This document shows positions 1 through 9,169 of a stretch of 64,000 nucleotides of DNA, in pieces (the stretch's first letter is position 1; every line of letters starts with the position of its first letter). Under the pieces are notes generated by a model that saw only the letters and a program-made list of their open reading frames with translations, did not search any database and was not told the DNA's origin. Origin of the DNA: Odoribacter sp. AF15-53 (GTDB taxonomy: Bacteria > Bacteroidota > Bacteroidia > Bacteroidales > Marinifilaceae); the NCBI RefSeq assembly GCF_003479425.1, contig NZ_QUHC01000001.1, positions 806,001 to 870,000 of the forward strand. Direction: 5' to 3'. The translations under genes were made by a program, and so were the position numbers.

Positions 1-1
1 T

Positions 2-388
2 GACACGTGTTACGTTCGTTTGAATAAAACCGAGGACTTGGGCCGTAGGTCAGTGAGATTAGTACTCCGTTTGGTTGCGACTTCTGATTTACTAGTAGGT
101 AAAGTGGAAAATTCAGTGGCTGTTATCCAATTTTCAAATACCGTGGCCAGACCGGATTGGTGGAATTCTGACGTGGAAACGTATTATTTGGGAAGTTATT
201 CGCAAAAGAAGTTCCTTTTGTTCTTGGAAGTTACGGAAGCAGACCTTACCGGGGCGAGTGTCAGTGAAATACGGGCAGCTGCGCTGTTATTCAAGCGATA
301 CTTGCTTGATCACGAGGGTGAACCGGAAACGATAGATGAAGACGGACATCCGATGACAGTTCCTGTATTAGGGTTGGAAGAGTTATAA
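2..388 (+). CDS. DUF4843 domain protein, C-terminal part (cut by window edge)
   Basis: The reading frame is open from the first bases of the window, so the gene begins upstream and only about 128 C-terminal residues are seen. The stretch containing RPDWW, then YYLGSYSQKK, then LFLEVTEADLTG matches what I remember of DUF4843 proteins, small lipoproteins encoded just after SusC/SusD pairs in Bacteroidales. The next gene, a PKD-like lipoprotein 22 bases downstream, is the usual neighbour and strengthens the call. The protein probably sits on the outer-membrane surface as an accessory of a TonB-dependent uptake system; the substrate cannot be told. There is an in-frame TTG at base 20, but no reason to take it as the start. 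Confidence 0.72.
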   Translation, partial: DTCYVRLNKTEDLGRRSVRLVLRLVATSDLLVGKVENSVAVIQFSNTVARPDWWNSDVETYYLGSYSQKKFLLFLEVTEADLTGASVSEIRAAALLFKRYLLDHEGEPETIDEDGHPMTVPVLGLEEL

Positions 389-410
389 ATATAGTTTGAC
401 AAGCGTGAAT

Positions 411-1919
411 ATGAAAATAATAAAATTATTATCAGGGTGTTTTATAGCAATGACGTTGCTATACGCCTGTTTCGATGACGAGGGAAATTATGATTTGTCG
501 GAGTTGACGACCGTGGATATTCGTATATCTTATACTCAACCTTCGATAGGAGAGGTATATGTTATCGAGCCAGAGATAGATTACAAGGGTGTGGATTCTA
601 CAGAATTTGCATACACTTGGGTATGTGATATACAAGATACATGGAGTGATACAATTTCTCGGGAAAAAGAGTTGCGATATACTTTTACGGAAATAGCGAA
701 TTATAGAATTCGCCTTGTTGTGGAACATGTGCCAACGGGAGCGTTAACGACTTACGGTATATATGTTGCAAGTCGTTCCCGCTATTCTACGGGATGGACG
801 ATCTTATCCGAGCAGAATGGCCAATCGATATTAAGTTATATCCGTGTTGATGAGGACGGGGATAATAGAACCTATAATCTTTTTGAGAACATTTATACCA
901 CTCTTCGTGGAGAAGAGTTGGGAACAGGTCCTATTCGTATGGGACGACATTTTTCACGTGAAAGTGACCAAATCTTGGTTATTCAAGAAAGTGGTGCGGT
1001 GGAGATTGACGGTTTGGATTTCTCGAAAGCTATTACCACGCGGGAAGAGTTTATCGGGGGGGCGTATCCTACCGGTTTTGTTCCTAAACAAGCGGAATAT
1101 GCCAATCGATTGGAAGCAATCTTGGGGACTGACGGGAATGTTTATACCCGTATAAACCCGAATGGAAATTTTCAAGTATGTCAATACAATACCTTACCGG
1201 CATTTAATAATGCCCGAATTGCCAAGATGTATTACTGCGCATATTTAGGGTATATCTATATGTATGATGAATTGAACAGCAGGATGATAGCTATATGTGA
1301 TGAACCTCAACTCTACACGGGTATGGTTATTAATATGAAAATGGATCCGGATGGTGTAAATTCGGAAAACTTTACCCCGTTGGATAATATGGGGGAAGGA
1401 ACCCAAGTTCTGTTTATCGGCTCGTATAGCGTGGAAGGAGCAGAGGGCCGGGATTTCGTGCAAGTTATTAAAAAAGGAGCAGATCATTATTTCCAAACGT
1501 ATAAAGTTTATCACGGGAACGGTTCATCTTTGATGTATGCCTTTGACGGAGAGGAAGAGTTGTTTGTTGGGAATGACTATGTAAATAGTGAGTCTAAATA
1601 TTGTATGGACGGCTCCTCCTATTTTTATTTCACGGCGGATAACGTTCTCTATTATTGGAACCGGGTAAATCGGGTAGAACCACTCTACACGTTTCAAAGT
1701 AAGATTGTTGATATCGAACGTTATGCTAATGGGGATAATCGGGAGGAAATCGCTGTTGGCTTGGAGAACGGGGAATTTTATATCTTGGATGCTTCTTACG
1801 AGGCCATTAGCGGCCAGAAAGAGAAGGTATTGTTCCGTACAGAAGGTCTGGGGCGAATAGTGGATGTTCAATACAAGTATGGAAACTCCTCTAAATTTAA
1901 TAGTGAGTCGAGACAATAA
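411..1919 (+). CDS. PKD-like family lipoprotein
   Basis: A 502-residue lipoprotein. I chose the ATG at 411 rather than the TTG at 396 because it starts directly with a basic n-region and a hydrophobic segment ending in LLYAC, a good lipobox. After the lipidated Cys comes an acidic stretch (FDDEGNYD) as in surface-exposed Bacteroidales lipoproteins. The N-terminal ~100 residues read as a PKD-like beta domain (the FAYTWVC region); the rest (residues ~120-500) looks like a beta-rich repeat fold. It follows the DUF4843 gene by 22 bases, so the two are probably cotranscribed with upstream susC/susD-like genes. The role is likely substrate binding or scaffolding in the uptake complex; this is inference from context. 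Confidence 0.75.
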   Translation: MKIIKLLSGCFIAMTLLYACFDDEGNYDLSELTTVDIRISYTQPSIGEVYVIEPEIDYKGVDSTEFAYTWVCDIQDTWSDTISREKELRYTFTEIANYRIRLVVEHVPTGALTTYGIYVASRSRYSTGWTILSEQNGQSILSYIRVDEDGDNRTYNLFENIYTTLRGEELGTGPIRMGRHFSRESDQILVIQESGAVEIDGLDFSKAITTREEFIGGAYPTGFVPKQAEYANRLEAILGTDGNVYTRINPNGNFQVCQYNTLPAFNNARIAKMYYCAYLGYIYMYDELNSRMIAICDEPQLYTGMVINMKMDPDGVNSENFTPLDNMGEGTQVLFIGSYSVEGAEGRDFVQVIKKGADHYFQTYKVYHGNGSSLMYAFDGEEELFVGNDYVNSESKYCMDGSSYFYFTADNVLYYWNRVNRVEPLYTFQSKIVDIERYANGDNREEIAVGLENGEFYILDASYEAISGQKEKVLFRTEGLGRIVDVQYKYGNSSKFNSESRQ

Positions 1920-1969
1920 TTGCCGGTTTTTATCGTGAGGTAATCCTGAAAGTTATTTTATGGAAAGCT

Positions 1970-2105
1970 ACTACCCCCTCCGCCTCCCCCTTATACGGGG
2001 GGGAGGGGTGATTACCAATTGTTTCCCACTCCCATGGAAGGAGGAGAAGGGATGATAACCAAGCGGTTGCCCCTCTTGTGTAAGGAGAGGGCAGGGGTGG
2101 TAGTT
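1970..2105. repeat. Family A palindromic repeat, copy 1
   Basis: The element begins with ACTACCCCCTCC and ends with GGGGTGGTAGTT, which are inverted copies of each other. Each half contains its own G/C-rich hairpin with a TTATAC or TGTGTAA loop. It fills most of the gap between the PKD-like lipoprotein gene and the first ABC ATPase gene. The same element occurs at seven other places in the window. It carries no open gene. Confidence 0.8.
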
Positions 2106-2221
2106 TAATACGAACGATTTCGTAATAAATAATGTTAATAATCAAATAATTAACAGGTCGTAAAAACGATCTGTACAGGGAGTGTTTGTGTAAAAAAATG
2201 AGTCATTGTAAAAAGAAATTT

Positions 2222-3160
2222 ATGGAAGAACCAATTGTAAGAGTGGAACATTTGTCTCATCGCTACAGCGTACAATGGGCGATACGGGATATAAACTTCG
2301 AGATCAATCAAAAGGGAATTCTAGGACTTCTCGGGTCGAACGGTGCGGGGAAGTCTACCACGATGAATATTATCTGTGGCGTGTTAAACCAGACGGAGGG
2401 TACGGTCTATATCAATGGTATAGATACCCGTAAAAACCCCGTGGAAGCCAAGAAACACATCGGTTTTCTACCGCAAAAACCACCTTTGTACACGGATCAT
2501 AACGTGGACGAATACCTGACCTATTGTGCCGGGTTGCGACTGATGGAGGACAGTAAGATCAAGGAAGCTGTCGAGGTGGCCAAGGCTCGTTGCGGGATAT
2601 CTCATTTCAGCAAGCGTTTGGTGAAGAATCTTTCGGGGGGATACCAGCAACGCTTGGGAATCGCTCAGGCGATTGTTCACAACCCGAAATTCGTCGTGTT
2701 GGATGAACCGACCAACGGGTTGGATCCGAATCAGATTCTTGAAATACGTGACCTGATCCGGGAGATAGCCCAAGACCATTCCGTTTTACTTTCTACCCAC
2801 ATCCTTTCGGAAGTTGAGGCGATATGCCAGTCGATCAAGATGATCGAGCAAGGGAAGTTAATCTTTTCCGGCACGATCGACGAGTTTCACGATAGTGTCA
2901 AATCCAATAATTGCATCGTCAAGCTGGAGAATGCCCCCGCGGAAGAGGAGTTGAGAAATATACCGGGAGTCACCAAGGTAAAGAAGCTGGATGAACATAC
3001 CTTCCGCGTGCAATTCGAACAGGGAATTCCGGTAACGAACCGGATAGCGGAGATCAGTGTGAACCGGGGATGGAGGCTAAGCGAGATTCAGATGGAAAAA
3101 GTATCTATGGATGAAATCTTTGCCCAATTATCCGGGAAAAGAGTAGTTGATAAATTTTAA
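2222..3160 (+). CDS. ABC transporter ATPase, GldA-like (copy 1)
   Basis: A 312-residue ABC ATPase. Visible motifs in order: Walker A GSNGAGKST (about residue 36), signature LSGGYQQRLG, Walker B FVVLDEPTNGLDP and the switch histidine in STHILSE. The C-terminal ~90 residues form the extra domain typical of ABC-2 export ATPases and end with EEIFAQLSGK-like sequence. The start at 2222 was chosen because the second copy (5491) begins with almost the same residues; an in-frame ATG at 2198 would add eight residues. It lies 11 bases before its permease partner. In gliding Bacteroidota the relative GldA works with GldF and GldG; here gliding is not implied, and the exported substrate is unknown. Confidence 0.88.
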   Translation: MEEPIVRVEHLSHRYSVQWAIRDINFEINQKGILGLLGSNGAGKSTTMNIICGVLNQTEGTVYINGIDTRKNPVEAKKHIGFLPQKPPLYTDHNVDEYLTYCAGLRLMEDSKIKEAVEVAKARCGISHFSKRLVKNLSGGYQQRLGIAQAIVHNPKFVVLDEPTNGLDPNQILEIRDLIREIAQDHSVLLSTHILSEVEAICQSIKMIEQGKLIFSGTIDEFHDSVKSNNCIVKLENAPAEEELRNIPGVTKVKKLDEHTFRVQFEQGIPVTNRIAEISVNRGWRLSEIQMEKVSMDEIFAQLSGKRVVDKF

Positions 3161-3171
3161 TGTGACAATAT

Positions 3172-5469
3172 ATGAAAACAATATATAGAATAGCAAAATC
3201 GGAACTGAATTCCTTGTTTTGTTCGCCGATCGCCTGGTTGGTATTGGTGATATTCACCTTTCAGGTCAGCATGGCATTTTCCGATCGGATTACATGGCAT
3301 TTAAAAGACCTTTTGTTGAACAACCGTACGAGCGAGGGGCTAACAGCCTATTTCTTACTCACGGGGTTCGGAAACCCTTTATTTCCGGGGGTGCTTTCCT
3401 ATTTGTATCTTTATTTCCCCTTGCTGACCATGGGATTGATGAGCCGGGAATTCAGCAGCGGTTCGATCAAGTTGTTGTACTCATCCCCGATTACTAGCAC
3501 GCAGATCGTTCTGGGAAAATTCTTTTCCATGATGCTCTACGGGTTGATCATGATAGCGATCGTCTCGGTCTACGTCGTCTTCTACATGTTCGTGTTGAAG
3601 GACTTTGATTACGCGATAGCGATTACCGGGTTGATCGGGATATACCTGATCATGTGTCTTTATTCCGCCGTGGGATTATTTATTTCTTGTCTGACTTCTT
3701 ATCAAGTCGTGGCGGCAATCGGGACTTTCGCAGCCTTGACGATTCTTCAGGTGATTGACGGGGTGTTCCAAGGCGTGGACTTCTGGAGGGATATCTCCTA
3801 TTGGATTTGCACGGGACCGCATGGCCCGATCGCGGGGCTTATCAATAGCGGTGATGTCTTGTACTACTTGTTAATGCCGGGATTGTTCATCGGACTGTCT
3901 ATCATGAAGCTGCAATTTGCCCGGCAGAGCAAGCCTTGGTACGTGAATGCGGGAAAATACCTTGCCTTGATCGTCGTGGTCGTGGCCGTGGGATACGCTA
4001 CGTCTCGCCGGACAACCGTTTGTATCACCGATCTTTCTCGTTACGAGCAACTGACATTGACTCCCAAGAGCCGGGAAATCCTGGATCGCTTCAAGGGGGA
4101 GGAATTGACGTTAACCACTTACGTCAATATCCTGGACGAGCACATGGCCGAAAAGACGTTTCCGGCCAACCGGATTGGTGATATGTCTGCGTTCAGCCGG
4201 TATTATCGTTTTAAACCGGACATGAAGTTTAAGTATATTTATTACTATGACCACGTGCTGAACGGTCACGCCTGTTGCGAGCATGAGGCTTTGGAAGAGG
4301 AAGCGAGGAAGCAGGCCAAAGTAAAAGGGATGGATTTCGATGACATTCTTTCCCCGGAAGAGATGCGTCGTATCCGGGATTTGAGTGAAGAGAACAATCA
4401 AGTGGTCCGGGTGCTGGAGGATAGCGAGGGGAACTGGACTTACCTCAGGATGTTCAACGATTTGAATCCTTATCCTGGCGAGCAGGAAATCTCTGTGGCC
4501 TTGATGCGTATGAAGGAGGGAGCGGTGAAGATCGGTTCCCTCTACGGTCATGGTGAACGCGAGATGAATAAGGATGGTGACCGGGAACTGGGTGGGCTTT
4601 TCACGAATGGTTCCAGCCGGGGGGCGCTTATCAACCAGGGGTTTGACCCGGTAAGCGTGCCGTTAACCGAGGACTTGGAAATTCCCGGAGATGTGCAGAT
4701 TCTTTTAATTATAGATCCCAAAACGCCATTCTCTGCCGTGGAGTTGGAAAAGATTCGGGAGTACGTGGCCAGTGGTAGAAACCTGATCATTGCGACCGAC
4801 GTCAACCGCTCGGTCGTGATGGACGAGTTACTGGCCGATTTCGGGGTAAAAGCCCTGCCCGGCACGCTGGTACAGGCTCACAAGGATTTCGTTCCCACGA
4901 ATATTTATGCCAATTTCACGCCGGAAGGCGGTGCGATCAGCCCGACTTTCGAGAATTGGGCAAACCGTCGTCTTCCCTTGAGCATGAGCGGGGCCGTGGC
5001 CTTGAACTACACGACGGACAAGGGATATAATGTGTGTCCCCTTGTCGTTTCGCCCGTGGATGGCTGGTTAGAGTTGGAGACAACGGACTTTGACGGGGAA
5101 ACCCCGGTCTTTAACGAGAAGGCGGGAGAGATCAACCGGCAACTGCCAGTGGCTCTGGCCCTGACCCGTCAGGTGAATGGTAAGGAACAACGTGTCATGA
5201 TCTTCGGTGATGCCGATTGGATGACTTCCGGTGAGTTCGGGCAAAGGAGGACTTTCGGGGTTGCCAACGGGGCGTTGACCACGATCATGTGCAGTTGGAT
5301 GGCCGACTATAAGTACCCGACTTACTTCCCCCGCCCGGCGCAACCGGATAATCAGATTTATCTTACTTACCAGTCGAAAGGGACGTTAAATTTGATTTTT
5401 GTCGTTCTGTTCCCGGCCGTGATCCTGTTGTTGTATTTCCTGGTATGGTTCAAGAGAAGGGGTAAATAA
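3172..5469 (+). CDS. Fused ABC-2 permease and GldG-like protein (copy 1)
   Basis: A 765-residue membrane protein joining what are two proteins (GldF and GldG) in Flavobacterium. Residues ~15-265 hold about six membrane helices of an ABC-2 permease, including the GLMSREFSSGSIKLL region common in this family. After another helix (~265-285) comes a large extracytoplasmic domain (~300-730) of the ABC_transp_aux/GldG type, with ILLIIDPKTPFS and MIFGDADWMTSGEF segments. One C-terminal helix (~738-758) and a basic tail end the protein. It follows the ATPase gene by 11 bases and is followed 21 bases later by a second ATPase, so the four genes are very likely one operon. Substrate unknown. Confidence 0.85.
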   Translation: MKTIYRIAKSELNSLFCSPIAWLVLVIFTFQVSMAFSDRITWHLKDLLLNNRTSEGLTAYFLLTGFGNPLFPGVLSYLYLYFPLLTMGLMSREFSSGSIKLLYSSPITSTQIVLGKFFSMMLYGLIMIAIVSVYVVFYMFVLKDFDYAIAITGLIGIYLIMCLYSAVGLFISCLTSYQVVAAIGTFAALTILQVIDGVFQGVDFWRDISYWICTGPHGPIAGLINSGDVLYYLLMPGLFIGLSIMKLQFARQSKPWYVNAGKYLALIVVVVAVGYATSRRTTVCITDLSRYEQLTLTPKSREILDRFKGEELTLTTYVNILDEHMAEKTFPANRIGDMSAFSRYYRFKPDMKFKYIYYYDHVLNGHACCEHEALEEEARKQAKVKGMDFDDILSPEEMRRIRDLSEENNQVVRVLEDSEGNWTYLRMFNDLNPYPGEQEISVALMRMKEGAVKIGSLYGHGEREMNKDGDRELGGLFTNGSSRGALINQGFDPVSVPLTEDLEIPGDVQILLIIDPKTPFSAVELEKIREYVASGRNLIIATDVNRSVVMDELLADFGVKALPGTLVQAHKDFVPTNIYANFTPEGGAISPTFENWANRRLPLSMSGAVALNYTTDKGYNVCPLVVSPVDGWLELETTDFDGETPVFNEKAGEINRQLPVALALTRQVNGKEQRVMIFGDADWMTSGEFGQRRTFGVANGALTTIMCSWMADYKYPTYFPRPAQPDNQIYLTYQSKGTLNLIFVVLFPAVILLLYFLVWFKRRGK

Positions 5470-5490
5470 TAATTATTAATCATTGAAAAT

Positions 5491-6429
5491 ATGGAAGAAT
5501 CTATTGTAAGAGTGGAACATTTGTCACATCGTTACACGGTGAATTGGGCAATTCAAGATATAAACTTCGAGGTGAACCAGAAGGGAATCCTGGGGTTGCT
5601 GGGATCTAACGGGGCCGGTAAATCGACCACGATGAATATCATCTGCGGGGTGTTAAACCAGACACGAGGCACGGTTTATATTAATAACATCGACTCCCGG
5701 AAAAATCCCGTGGAGGCTAAAAAGAATATCGGTTTTTTGCCGCAGATGCCTCCCTTGTACTCGGATCACACGGTGGACGAGTACCTGACCTTTAGCGCCG
5801 AATTACGATTGATGGAACCGAAGAAAATCAAGGCGGCGGTCGAGATGGCGAAAGAGCGTTGTGGTATCGCTCATTTCAGCAAGCGATTGATCCGTAACCT
5901 CTCCGGGGGATACCAGCAACGGTTGGGGATAGCGCAGGCTATCGTGCATAGCCCCAAGTTCGTGGTGCTTGATGAACCGACCAACGGGTTGGACCCGAAC
6001 CAGATTCTGGAAATCCGCAAGTTGATCAAGGAGATCGCCGTCGATCATGCCGTGCTGCTTTCCACGCATATTCTCTCGGAAGTGCAGGCCATGTGCGACA
6101 ATATCAAGATGATCGAGAACGGTCACCTCGTTTTCTCCGGCACGATCGAGGAGTTTGATAATTACGTGAAGCCGGATACCTTCATCGTGAAATTGGATAA
6201 TCCCCCGTCCGACGACGAGTTGTTGGCTATTCCCGGGGTGATCCGTCTCAAGCATCTCGATAATCACGCTCTCCGCGTGCAATTCGATCGCCGGGACGAT
6301 ATTACCGAGATCGTGGCCGGGATTTGCGTGCGCCAGGGGTGGGGATTAAGCGAGATCACCCTGGAAAGAATCTCGTTGGAAGAGATTTTCGCCCAATTAT
6401 CAGGAAAAAGAATGGTTGATAAATTTTAA
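5491..6429 (+). CDS. ABC transporter ATPase, GldA-like (copy 2)
   Basis: A 312-residue ABC ATPase, closely similar along its whole length to the one ending at 3160 (by eye roughly three quarters of residues identical). It keeps Walker A GSNGAGKST, signature LSGGYQQRLG, Walker B FVVLDEPTNGLDP and the STHILSE switch, so it should be active. Differences cluster in the C-terminal domain (~residues 225-290), where permease pairing may be decided. Its stop codon overlaps the first possible start of the following permease gene. The pair appears to be a tandem duplication of the upstream module that has since diverged. Confidence 0.88.
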   Translation: MEESIVRVEHLSHRYTVNWAIQDINFEVNQKGILGLLGSNGAGKSTTMNIICGVLNQTRGTVYINNIDSRKNPVEAKKNIGFLPQMPPLYSDHTVDEYLTFSAELRLMEPKKIKAAVEMAKERCGIAHFSKRLIRNLSGGYQQRLGIAQAIVHSPKFVVLDEPTNGLDPNQILEIRKLIKEIAVDHAVLLSTHILSEVQAMCDNIKMIENGHLVFSGTIEEFDNYVKPDTFIVKLDNPPSDDELLAIPGVIRLKHLDNHALRVQFDRRDDITEIVAGICVRQGWGLSEITLERISLEEIFAQLSGKRMVDKF

Positions 6430-8726
6430 TGAACGTTATGAGAGCAATATATAAAATAGCGAAATCGGAACTGGGAACCCTCTTTTATTCCCCGATCGCG
6501 TGGTTAATCCTGATCATATTCGTTTTTCAGGTATTCGGTAGTTTTGTTAACATATTAGGCTGGGCCGTCGACTCCAAGGTGATGAATTACGTGCGGGGAT
6601 ATCAGACTTTTACCTTGTTCGTGACGGGGGGATTTGCTCCCTATACCACGATACAATCCACGTTGTATCTCTACATTCCCTTGTTGACCATGGGATTAAT
6701 GAGTCGCGAGTATAGCAGCGGTTCTATCAAATTGTTGTTTTCCTCACCGATCAGTAGCCTGCAAATCATACTGGGAAAATTCCTTTCCATGATGATCTAC
6801 GGTCTAATCATGATGGGAACGGTGTTGGTTTTGATCATCGTGGCCTACTTTTCGATCAAGGACTTGGATTTGCCTTTCTTGTTATCCGGGTTGTTGGGAT
6901 TATACCTTTTGATGTGTACTTACGCGGCGATCGGGTTATTCATGTCAACCCTGACTTCTTACCAGATCGTGGCAGCGCTGGGAACCTTGACGCTGATCAG
7001 CTTCTTGAACTTTATCGGTAACTTGTGGCAATCCGTCGAGGGCGTGCGTGACATCATGCACTGGTTCTCCCTTGTTGGTCGGGCGGACGAGTCCGTCCGG
7101 GGATTGATATGCAGTGAGGATATCCTTTATTTCGTCCTCGTTTCCGGCATGTTCATCGGACTTTCGGTGTTGAAACTGCAATTTGCCCGCCGGAGTTGCT
7201 CTACGGCCGTGAAAGTCGGGAAATACGTGGGGCTTGTCGTTTGCGTCATGGCGTTGGGATACATTACTTCCCGTCCCGCCTTGAAATGTTTCTATGATGC
7301 GACGGCGAACAAAGACAGGACGATCACCCCCAACAGCCAGGAAATTCTTAAGAAAGTTGATGGGGGACTCACGATCACGTCCTATGTAAACTTGCTTGAT
7401 CCTAACGGTTATCTCGGGATGCCGGGCAATTGGGCGAACGACTTCAGACCTTTCGAGCAATTCGTGCGCTTCAAACCGGAAATCAAGATGAAGTATGTCT
7501 ATTTCTACGACAACGTGGCCGGTTCGCAATACACGCGGAAGGAGATGGAGCAGCACATCGAGCGGCTTGTCATTACCTCCGATATTAATCCCAAGAAAAT
7601 ACTGACGCCGGAACAGATACGCGAGAAAATAGACCTGTCGTCCGAGGAGTATCGTTTCGTCCGGATACTGGAACGGGAGAACGGTCAGAAAGTACCCTTG
7701 CGCATGTTCGCCGATCAGAATCGCTATCCCTCGGAAGCGGAAATCTCGGTCGCCTTGAAGAGCATGATCGACAAAAGCCCGCACGTGGCCTTCTTGACTG
7801 GGCATGATGAAAGGAATATTCACCGGGGAAGCGGGTTCGATTACTCCACGTTCTCGACTGTTCTCAATTCCCGGGAAGCCATTATTAACCAAGGATACAA
7901 GCCTTACCCCTTGACCCTCGAAGAAGGGGGAAACATCCCCGATGAAGTTGACGTGCTCGTGATTGCTGATCCCAAGAAAGTCTTGACCGATGATGAGTTG
8001 AGACAGATTGATCGTTTTATTGACCGGGGAGGGAACTTGCTCGTTACCGGGGAAGCTCGCCGTCAAGATTTAGTCGCTCCGGTTATCGCCCGCTTGGGAC
8101 TGGCTTTCGTGCCGGGAGTGCTGGTTCAACCGCGGGACGGGTATGCTGCCGATTTACTTTTCTCGGCTTTCACCCCGCAAGGTAGCCAGCTTGAACCCCG
8201 TTTCAGACGCATGACCGAGTTGGGAGGCCGGGTTTCCATGCCTTCCGCGGCGGCGATTCAAGTCGTGGAGGATAAAGGATTTGAAGTTATTCCTTTGCTT
8301 GAAACCGATCCTGTCGGGTGCTGGAATGAGTTGGAAACGAGGAATTTCACGATCGAAGAACCCGTGTTGAATAAAGCAATAGGGGAAGAGGAAAAAGCCT
8401 ACACGACCGCTTTCGCCATGCGCCGCGAGGTGAATGGCAAAGAACAGCGTGTGTTTGTTCTCGGAGATGCCGATTGTATCAGTAACGGGGAACTCGCCGT
8501 GGAACGTTCCATCCGTGCGGCCAATTACTCCTTGGTTTTCGGGATGTTCCAGTGGCTTGTGAACGATGAGTATCCCATTGACATCAGTCGCCCGGCTCCT
8601 ATGGATGATGATGTTTACCTCACCCCGGCGGCATTTGCCTGGGTAAAGATATTCCTGCGTTGGATTTGCCCGGCGATCCTTGTCTTGCTGGGATGTTTAC
8701 TCTGGTTCTCCAGACAAATGAAATAG
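6429..8726 (+). CDS. Fused ABC-2 permease and GldG-like protein (copy 2)
   Basis: A 765-residue paralogue of the protein encoded at 3172-5469, with the same plan: permease helices in residues ~15-260, an extracytoplasmic GldG-like domain (~300-730) and a C-terminal helix followed by SRQMK. The GLMSREYSSGSIKLL segment is shared with copy 1, but the extracytoplasmic part is clearly more divergent. The first ATG overlaps the ATPase stop by one base (ATGA form). A second ATG at 6438 matches the start of copy 1 (IYKIAKSEL against IYRIAKSEL) and may be the true start. A hairpin terminator follows at 8741. Whether the two modules act as a heteromeric exporter or separately cannot be told. Confidence 0.84.
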   Translation: MNVMRAIYKIAKSELGTLFYSPIAWLILIIFVFQVFGSFVNILGWAVDSKVMNYVRGYQTFTLFVTGGFAPYTTIQSTLYLYIPLLTMGLMSREYSSGSIKLLFSSPISSLQIILGKFLSMMIYGLIMMGTVLVLIIVAYFSIKDLDLPFLLSGLLGLYLLMCTYAAIGLFMSTLTSYQIVAALGTLTLISFLNFIGNLWQSVEGVRDIMHWFSLVGRADESVRGLICSEDILYFVLVSGMFIGLSVLKLQFARRSCSTAVKVGKYVGLVVCVMALGYITSRPALKCFYDATANKDRTITPNSQEILKKVDGGLTITSYVNLLDPNGYLGMPGNWANDFRPFEQFVRFKPEIKMKYVYFYDNVAGSQYTRKEMEQHIERLVITSDINPKKILTPEQIREKIDLSSEEYRFVRILERENGQKVPLRMFADQNRYPSEAEISVALKSMIDKSPHVAFLTGHDERNIHRGSGFDYSTFSTVLNSREAIINQGYKPYPLTLEEGGNIPDEVDVLVIADPKKVLTDDELRQIDRFIDRGGNLLVTGEARRQDLVAPVIARLGLAFVPGVLVQPRDGYAADLLFSAFTPQGSQLEPRFRRMTELGGRVSMPSAAAIQVVEDKGFEVIPLLETDPVGCWNELETRNFTIEEPVLNKAIGEEEKAYTTAFAMRREVNGKEQRVFVLGDADCISNGELAVERSIRAANYSLVFGMFQWLVNDEYPIDISRPAPMDDDVYLTPAAFAWVKIFLRWICPAILVLLGCLLWFSRQMK

Positions 8727-8740
8727 TGTTTGTTCGTGCA

Positions 8741-8772
8741 AAAGGCGAGGTCTTACGGGACTTCGCCTTTTT
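8741..8772 (+). terminator. Rho-independent terminator after the ABC operon
   Basis: An inverted repeat of about 11 pairs (AAGGCGAGGTC against GGACTTCGCCTT, with G-T wobbles) and a short loop is followed by TTTTT. It lies 15 bases after the stop codon of the second permease gene and probably ends the four-gene transcript. Confidence 0.8.
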
Positions 8773-8944
8773 AGATTGATTAGGTATTCATGTTCTGGCT
8801 TGACAGCCCCAATTAATCGTGCGTGATTATAAAAGTAATTGCCGTGGAGTGCTGCCAGATACTTACTTCGTTATCTCGCCAGTGACTCACTAGTTTATTC
8901 ATGATAAGTTAGGGTAAAATCAAGTACAAATTAACCTCTCGCTC

Positions 8945-9020
8945 AATTAACTTTCAATCAACTTTCAGTTAACTTTCAATTAACTTACTAGTGAGATACT
9001 GGAGAGATACTAGTGAAACT
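8945..9020. repeat. Tandem short repeats in front of the SWIM gene block
   Basis: Three and a half copies of a 12-13 base unit of the form AACTTTCAATTA (8949-8986) run directly into two copies of GAGATACT and two copies of ACTAGTGA. This is the main content of the 443-base gap 8727-9169 besides a terminator and a promoter. A similar run (AACTTATCGGT units) occurs at 47731-47790. The arrangement could be a set of protein-binding sites; no function is known to me. Confidence 0.55.
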
Positions 9021-9111
9021 GTCCCGAGATACAGGTGAATCTTCCCATGTAACTTTATACACATATTAACTTCATGGGATAGTCTTTTTACAACTTTTAT
9101 ATACAATCTGC

Positions 9112-9140
9112 TTTGAATCCCGGATTAAACGTTAAATTTG
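9112..9140 (+). promoter_or_regulatory. Candidate promoter of the SWIM/MoxR/vWA block
   Basis: TTTG at 9112-9115 and TAAATTTG at 9133-9140, separated by 17 bases, fit the Bacteroidota -33/-7 pattern (TTTG and TAnnTTTG; usual spacing about 19-21). Transcription would begin near 9147, about 23 bases before the start codon at 9170. Confidence 0.55.
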
Positions 9141-9169
9141 TCGTACGTGGATATTGAAATATTGATTAC

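Noticed and set aside
1970..2105. Family A elements as insertion sequences
   Set aside because: They are 90-200 bases long, with no transposase frame inside. At most they are non-autonomous elements.
6945..8066. A 373-codon open frame on the minus strand inside the second permease gene
   Set aside because: It is the mirror of a well-supported coding frame with ABC-2 and GldG-like features; its product is rich in Arg, His and Gln without any recognisable domain.
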